A stretch of 64,000 nucleotides of DNA from Opitutaceae bacterium (GTDB lineage Bacteria; Verrucomicrobiota; Verrucomicrobiia; Opitutales; Opitutaceae). Below the pieces are notes generated by a model. The model had not been told where the DNA came from and searched no databases. It saw only the letters and a list, made by a program, of their open reading frames with translations. The stretch is from the NCBI GenBank assembly GCA_003151515.1, contig PLXS01000024.1, forward strand, positions 1 to 64,000, written 5' to 3'. Positions 59,116 through 64,000 of the stretch are shown here, piece by piece. Both the position numbers and the translations under genes were made by a program. The stretch's first letter is position 1; every line of letters starts with the position of its first letter.

Positions 59116-60531
59116 CTATGCGGTCGACGCCAAAAGGGCCGCTGACGGGACCTTCGACCTTTTCCGATTAGCGGGGCGAAGCGGAACCTCGGCCCCAATC
59201 GTCGTGCCCTTGCCCGGCTCGGATGCGATGCTGAATTCGCCGCCGACCATTTCCACGCGTTCGCGCATGCCGGTCAATCCGAGGCGGTTCTGCCACTTGC
59301 TTGTCGAGATATGCCTCACGTCGAAGGACCTGCCATTGTCGGCGACTTCCAGGGACACGCCTGCCGGGGTCCTTGTCAGTCGTATGCTGACAAAGCTGGC
59401 ATTCGCGTGCTTGACGACGTTTGTAAGCGCCTCCTGGGCGATGCGGTAGAGCACCGTCCGTCCGTCATTGTCCAGGCTTTCAATGGCCGCGTCGGCCCTC
59501 AGCTTGAACGTTATGCCGTGCTGTTTGGGAATGTCGTCGATGTAGGAGCGCAGCGTTGGAATGAGCCCAAGATCGTCCAGCATCGCGGGCCGGAGTTCGC
59601 GGGCAAACCGATGCACGATCCGCACGGCCTTGTCCACTATTCGGCGCATGGGCCCGAGCGCCCGTCTGACGCGGCCCGGATCGGTGGCCGCAATCTTTGC
59701 GAATATCGCCAGGCGGACGTTTATGCTGAGCAGAATCTGGCTGACCTCATCATGCAGCTCGCGGCTGATCTTCTTTCGCTGATCCTCCTGCGCCTTCAGC
59801 ATCTCGTGCGTCATGTTGCGCAGCCGCTTCTCCAGCTGGCGCGATTGATACAGGAGATTGCGGAAGCGTTCCTCGCTTTTCTTGAGCTCGGCCTCGCTCG
59901 TCCGCCGCAGGGCGATCTCCTTTTGCAGGTCCCTGTTCGTGGCGGCCAGGACCCCAATGCGCTTGTGCTCCAGCTCCGCGAGCTTTCGGGCTGAGATGTC
60001 TGAGACCACGATACGGGACAACCTTGGCGCGCCCTCGGCCGCCGGCGCGGATGTCCCCGCGAGTTCCGCCCAGAACGCCCCCCCTGCTTCCTTCAGCAGC
60101 TCCGCCTCGCAATACTGCCTGCCAGTCCCCGAAAAGATCGCGTCCAGAAACACCTGAAAGGCCCGCCGGCTCGTCGGCGCCACAAAAAGCTGGAAGCGGC
60201 GGCCGGTCAGGCGCGACCGTTCCACACCCAGCAGCATCGCCCCCGCCATGTTCAATTCCGCCATCTGGCCGCTTTCGTCCAGCGAGAAGTAGCCCACCGG
60301 CGCGAAATCATAGAGGTCCGTGTACTTCTCCAGGGCGGCCTCTGCGGCGGAGTTGGCGCGGTTAAGCTCCTCGTTCTGCAGCTCAAGCTCGATCTGGTGC
60401 ACCTGCAGCTCATGGAAGAGGCGCTGGGTGTCGTGGCCGATCTCGACTTCGCCCTTCTCTTCGGTCTTCTCCCGAAGCCGGCGCTCGGAGCGCTTGCGCA
60501 GCGCGGACGGGCTTTTCGATGTTTTCTTCAC
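59116..60531 (-). CDS. PAS-domain histidine kinase of the HisKA_3 (NarX/LiaS-like) class
   Basis: This 471-aa cytosolic protein has a Lys/Arg-rich and coiled-coil N-terminus (1-70), a PAS domain (about 71-185, YTDLYDFAPVGYFSLDESGQMAELNMAGA), a second coiled coil, the HisKA_3 dimerisation domain (QRKKISRELHDEVSQILLSINVRLA, phosphorylated H260), and a HATPase domain (ALTNVVKHANA, VADNG, LGLTGMRERVEMVGG). Such kinases usually pair with LuxR-type regulators, and none is present here. It starts 3 nt after the CheB-CheR fusion gene stop, so the two are surely co-transcribed. Confidence 0.92.
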   Translation of the reverse strand: MKKTSKSPSALRKRSERRLREKTEEKGEVEIGHDTQRLFHELQVHQIELELQNEELNRANSAAEAALEKYTDLYDFAPVGYFSLDESGQMAELNMAGAMLLGVERSRLTGRRFQLFVAPTSRRAFQVFLDAIFSGTGRQYCEAELLKEAGGAFWAELAGTSAPAAEGAPRLSRIVVSDISARKLAELEHKRIGVLAATNRDLQKEIALRRTSEAELKKSEERFRNLLYQSRQLEKRLRNMTHEMLKAQEDQRKKISRELHDEVSQILLSINVRLAIFAKIAATDPGRVRRALGPMRRIVDKAVRIVHRFARELRPAMLDDLGLIPTLRSYIDDIPKQHGITFKLRADAAIESLDNDGRTVLYRIAQEALTNVVKHANASFVSIRLTRTPAGVSLEVADNGRSFDVRHISTSKWQNRLGLTGMRERVEMVGGEFSIASEPGKGTTIGAEVPLRPANRKRSKVPSAALLASTA

Positions 60532-60534
60532 AGT

Positions 60535-63225
60535 TTAAAGCATCTTTTTCGCGGATGGGCGCGGAGCCGGGCGCGGGCCTGGGGGTTGCTGCGCGGATGC
60601 TGCCTCCAGGAGTTTGTGCCTATCGCGCAGGCTGGCCTCAAGCTTCTTAGCTGTGGTTATGTTCGCGAAGGTGATCACGACCCCGTCGATCCGGTTGTCC
60701 AATGTCCGGTATGGCATGATGCGCGCCGTGAACCAGCGCCCGTCGGCCGTGCCGACCGATTTCTCCGAAATGGCGAGCGTCCTTAGCACCTCCTGGGCGT
60801 CCACCGCCAGCTCGGGGTAGAGCAGGCTGGAGGCCAGGTCGGTGATCGGCCGCCCCACGTCTCCGGGTATGAGCTTGAAGATGCTCTTCGCCTGTATTGT
60901 GAACCGGCGCACCCGCATGCCATTGTCCAGGAACACCGTGGCGATTTCGGTACTGTCGAGCAGGTTCTTCATGTCGTTGTTCGATGAGGAGAGCTCGTCG
61001 AGCTTTGACTGAAGCTCTGCGTTGACGGTCTGGAGTTCCTCGTTGAGCGACTGCATCTCTTCCTTCGAGGTCGTCAGCTCCTCGTTGGTGGACTGCAGCT
61101 CCTCGTTGGTGGACTGCAGCTCCTCGTTCATGGACTTGAGCTCCTCCTGCGAAGACTGCATCTCCTCCCGGTTTGTCTTGGCCTCGTCTCGCGCGTAGCG
61201 AAGCTCCCGCTCGAGGTGCCCGCGCCTGGCGGAGGGAGGCCGCGCCTTCCCCTTCTCATCGTCCGGGCGTGATCCAACCTCGGAGTCTGCGTCGCTAAAG
61301 ACGACAAGGACCATTCCGAGAAGCTCCTTGGGTTCCTGAAGCGCCTGCACGAGAACATCCACGATTCGCCGCTCGGGGCCGTTTCCGACCCTGATGCCAT
61401 GGATGGCGACCGGTTCCTTGGACCGATTGGTCCTCTGAAGCGCAATCGTGAGGTCCTGCCGCAACTCCTCGCGGGCCATTGCGATGATGTTCCAGTTGGC
61501 CTTGCCCGCCGCCGGTTCCAGGTATTTCCCGGTGCGGCCGCTGATGTAGACGATGTCGCCCTGTTTGTTCACCAGCACCGAGGGCGGGACGTACCGCGTC
61601 CGGAGAACCTGGTCCGCCAGCGATTGGAGGCTGGCGGCGGTCCGCTGCGATACGGGCGCATCCTTCGGCCGGCGCCCCGAGGCCGGTGCGAACACGCCGG
61701 GGAAGTCCGCCTGGTCGTCCTGCAGCGGCCACTCGCAGCGCCGGAAGATCCGCTCCCTGGCGGCTACGGGTGCGAACAGGTTGGCGAAGCTGCCTGTGCT
61801 CTCCGAGCTGCCGAGAAAGAGCAGGCCTTCGGGGTTCAGGATGTAATGGAACAGCGGGATTAGCTTCCTCTGCAGTTCCGGCGTCAGGTAGATCAGCAGG
61901 TTGCGGCAGGAGAAGATGTCCAGCTTGGTGAACGGCGGATCCATGATCAGGTTCTGCGGCGCGAAGACCACCATCGACCTGATCTCCTTGCTCACGCGGT
62001 AGCCGGCCTCTTCCTTCGCGAAGAATCGCCGAAGCCGCGACGGGGAGACGTCGACGGCGATGTTGGCCGGGAAGAAGCCCTGGCGCGCCTTGTCGATCGC
62101 GTCCCGGTCGAGGTCGGTGGCGTAGATTTGCAGGGAGAAATTCCTCTTGGATCTATCGCGCCTGAGCGTCTCCTTGAACAGGATCGCCAGGGAATAGGCC
62201 TCTTCGCCCGTGGAGCAGCCGGCGACCCAGGCGCGCAGCACGCTGCCTGCCTTCCGGCTGGCCAGCAGCGCCGGAAGCGCCTTTCTCTCAAGCCTTTCCC
62301 ATGAGGCCTTGTCGCGGAAGAAACTCGTTACGCCGATCAGCAGCTCCTTGAAGAGGATGTCGAGCTCCTGGGGATTCTCCTGCAGGTACCGGACGTACGC
62401 GCCGATCTGGACGATCTGGTGAATGCCCATTCGGCGCTCGACCCTGCGGTAGAGCGTGCTCCGCCGGTAGAGGGTGAAATCGTGCCCGGTCTTGGACCGC
62501 AGCAGGATGATCACCTTGTCGAGGGCGCTCAATGTCTTCTCCTCCAGCGGGGCCTCGGATCTTCCGATCCGGGGCATGTGCCGCAGGTAGTCGACGAGCT
62601 TTCCGGGCAGCTCCTCGGCGGGGGCCACGAAATCCGCGAGCCCTGCCTCGATGACGCTGCGCGGCATGCCGTCGAATTTCGCCGAGGCCGGCTCCTGAAC
62701 CAGGACCAGGCCCGCGGATTCCTTTATGGCTTTGAGCCCCAGCGTCCCGTCGCTGCCCATGCCCGACAGGATCACCCCTATGCCCAGCTCATGCTGGTCC
62801 TCGGCGAGGGAGCGGAAGAAGAAGTCGATCGGAAGGCGAAGCCCGCGGGGGGCGACCGGCTCGAGCAGGTGCAGCCTCCCGTGGAGTATGGACATGTCCT
62901 TGTTCGGGGGGATCACGTACACGAAGCCCGGCCGGACCTTTGAATTGTCCTTCACCTGGACCACCTGCATGGCCGTGACCCGCTGCAGCAGCTCGGGCAT
63001 CATGCCCTTGAGCGTGGGATCGAGGTGCTGGATCACGACATACGCTATCCCGCTGTCCGCCCGCGCGTTCGAGAGAAACTGGGTCAATGCCTCCAGTCCA
63101 CCGGCTGAGGCGCCGATGCCCACGATGGGAAAGGGGCTGCTCGCCTCCCGTGACGCCAATCGGCGATTCGAACCCGACTTAGCCGATCGGCGTTTTGCTC
63201 CTTTCAATTTGCCGCGGTTTGTCAT
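60535..63225 (-). CDS. CheB-CheR-PAS fusion protein
   Basis: This 896-aa protein starts with a basic stretch (1-30). A CheB methylesterase domain follows (about 31-215) with triad Ser40 (GIGASAGG), His67 (VIQHLDP) and Asp159 (SGMGSDG). A CheR methyltransferase domain (about 230-500) has LRAWVAGCSTGEEAYSLAILF. After a linker comes a long coiled coil built of the repeat EELQSTNEELQSTNEEL, then a C-terminal PAS domain (about 765-880). The CheB part has no receiver domain. Such proteins regulate signalling by methylation chemistry and often work with PAS kinases. Here one follows after 3 nt. Confidence 0.93.
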   Translation of the reverse strand: MTNRGKLKGAKRRSAKSGSNRRLASREASSPFPIVGIGASAGGLEALTQFLSNARADSGIAYVVIQHLDPTLKGMMPELLQRVTAMQVVQVKDNSKVRPGFVYVIPPNKDMSILHGRLHLLEPVAPRGLRLPIDFFFRSLAEDQHELGIGVILSGMGSDGTLGLKAIKESAGLVLVQEPASAKFDGMPRSVIEAGLADFVAPAEELPGKLVDYLRHMPRIGRSEAPLEEKTLSALDKVIILLRSKTGHDFTLYRRSTLYRRVERRMGIHQIVQIGAYVRYLQENPQELDILFKELLIGVTSFFRDKASWERLERKALPALLASRKAGSVLRAWVAGCSTGEEAYSLAILFKETLRRDRSKRNFSLQIYATDLDRDAIDKARQGFFPANIAVDVSPSRLRRFFAKEEAGYRVSKEIRSMVVFAPQNLIMDPPFTKLDIFSCRNLLIYLTPELQRKLIPLFHYILNPEGLLFLGSSESTGSFANLFAPVAARERIFRRCEWPLQDDQADFPGVFAPASGRRPKDAPVSQRTAASLQSLADQVLRTRYVPPSVLVNKQGDIVYISGRTGKYLEPAAGKANWNIIAMAREELRQDLTIALQRTNRSKEPVAIHGIRVGNGPERRIVDVLVQALQEPKELLGMVLVVFSDADSEVGSRPDDEKGKARPPSARRGHLERELRYARDEAKTNREEMQSSQEELKSMNEELQSTNEELQSTNEELTTSKEEMQSLNEELQTVNAELQSKLDELSSSNNDMKNLLDSTEIATVFLDNGMRVRRFTIQAKSIFKLIPGDVGRPITDLASSLLYPELAVDAQEVLRTLAISEKSVGTADGRWFTARIMPYRTLDNRIDGVVITFANITTAKKLEASLRDRHKLLEAASAQQPPGPRPAPRPSAKKML

Positions 63226-63533
63226 GGTCCAAGGCGCAGGCCTTCATGCCCTGCCTGCGCAGTGTTGGAGCTAAGGAGACTTCAGAACCCGCGACCTGTC
63301 CAGTCAGACAGATGAAAATGAATTGCGATACGATGTTCACCCCATAGATTGCGCGCATGTCCGGCGCATTTCGGCAGCCAAATGAGGATTTGAGGTCCGC
63401 CTGGCCGGCCAAAGCGCCCGTTTGCCTGCGTTTCCTAGCTTCCTGCGCAGGCGCGGCCGCCCCGGTCACCCGTGCGGGCAACCGAGAAGGTGCCTTCCCT
63501 GCGCTGGCGTGCGAACCCGGACCTGTCCGTTCG
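63226..63533. other. gene-free intergenic stretch
   Basis: This 308-base gap separates the CheB-CheR fusion gene (start at 63225) from the partial gene at the edge, both on the minus strand. It should hold the promoter of the chemosensory operon. I see no terminator with a T run, no repeat and no convincing short gene. Confidence 0.4.
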
Positions 63534-64000
63534 CTACCGGACGCCCTGCCAGAGTGCCCTATATGCGGCGACGCACTCGCTTGGAATGCTCGCGCGCGCA
63601 TTGAGTTGCGACTGAATGAGCCTTTTAAGGGCTGGTTCGTCGATCGCCCCCGGTTCCCAAAGCAGCAACGGCAGCAAGCGCAACAGCCGCTGTCGAGGAT
63701 GCCGCCATGGGCGCGGCTTCGACCGCAACCGGAACCCATCGGCGCGCAGATTGAGCAGAATGTTGAGGAATGGGGGGGTGCCGGGGCACACGTCGCGAGG
63801 ATCCTCCGCATAGGCGCGAGCCGATGGATATGCGCGGCCGAGGCGGCGCGCCTCAAGCCAGAGCCAGCATTTCATGGCGAGGGCGGTGATCTCGTCATGC
63901 GCCGCGACGAGCGAATCGCGCGAGATTGCGTCCGCCTGCGGATGCAGCTTGAATCCGACGCCAACGGCGTGGTGCCGGAGCGCCGCATCGAACCACGCCG
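63534..64000 (-). CDS. partial gene, unknown function (N-terminus beyond window edge)
   Basis: This frame is open from the stop at 63534-63536 to the right edge, so at least 154 codons are coding and the start lies outside. The visible part reads as a real protein: helical stretches (HDEITALAMKCWLWLEARRLG), then a segment with CPGTPPFLNILLNLRADGF, a basic RHPRQRLLRLLPLLLWEPG and a helical C-terminus ending LWQGVR. It is consistent with a cytosolic enzyme fragment, but I recognise no family. An internal ATG at 63875 is not a likely start because coding character continues upstream of it. Confidence 0.6.
   Translation of the reverse strand, partial: AWFDAALRHHAVGVGFKLHPQADAISRDSLVAAHDEITALAMKCWLWLEARRLGRAYPSARAYAEDPRDVCPGTPPFLNILLNLRADGFRLRSKPRPWRHPRQRLLRLLPLLLWEPGAIDEPALKRLIQSQLNARASIPSECVAAYRALWQGVR

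Noticed and set aside
63179-63856. 225-codon minus-strand frame at the right end
   Set aside because: It overlaps the better-supported partial gene in another frame and the start of the CheB-CheR gene, with no recognisable content.

Overview
The window comes from a GC-rich bacterial chromosome. The gene content fits a Verrucomicrobiota member, perhaps Opitutales-like: a POT-family peptide transporter, a GPH sugar transporter, an SSS symporter, a NupG-type nucleoside transporter, secreted xylose-isomerase-like TIM-barrel protein, Gfo/Idh/MocA oxidoreductase, a GIDE-LemA gene, a PadR-PspC pair and NxxGxxAF-repeat proteins. This placement is an inference from family content, because there is no rRNA and no taxonomic marker to confirm it. 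I saw no rRNA, tRNA, CRISPR array, transposase or integrase.

Layout. 1-4.9 kb: a visibly less GC-rich block of small orphan genes, including a glycine-zipper protein followed by a 48-codon DUF3309 gene, and a 697-aa exported orphan. 4.9-12.7 kb: HAD hydrolase, polytopic membrane protein, orphan ModA, a secreted protein with three tandem copies of an unnamed domain, a secreted TIM-barrel protein, a padR-pspC operon with a dyad operator candidate, and a PAP2 phosphatase. 12.7-23.0 kb: a tightly packed operon for a complex I/hydrogenase-4-like membrane complex (two HyfB paralogues, HyfC, HyfE, HyfF, a HyfG-like large subunit and a ferredoxin-NuoB fusion). It carries a DNA-binding/PTS-EIIA fusion protein in second position. 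The large subunit lacks the NiFe-binding cysteines and the small-subunit domain lacks most proximal-cluster cysteines, so this is an energy-converting hydrogenase-related (Ehr) type complex and not a hydrogenase. This is the most interesting locus in the window.

23.0-33 kb: GPH and SSS transporters, a tandem thioredoxin-fold protein, a prolyl oligopeptidase, a cytochrome c-sugar dehydrogenase fusion and an HtrA protease with two perfect palindromes upstream. 33-41.8 kb: OmpR-type response regulator and histidine kinase, a subtilase, a POT transporter, an apparently split GIDE/LemA gene and a cytidylate-kinase-like protein. 41.8-46.8 kb: TonB-like protein, GH13 enzyme, Gfo/Idh/MocA oxidoreductase and an MFS transporter, suggesting carbohydrate use.

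46.9-50.2 kb: a compact riboflavin operon on the minus strand (ribE-ribH-ribBA-ribD). 50.3-58.6 kb: a secreted carbon-nitrogen hydrolase, a DUF4153 membrane protein, a lipoprotein, NxxGxxAF-repeat and Ig/InlB-like surface proteins, and a nucleoside transporter. 59.1-63.2 kb: a CheB-CheR-PAS fusion followed 3 nt later by a PAS/HisKA_3 histidine kinase. The right edge cuts through an unidentified gene.
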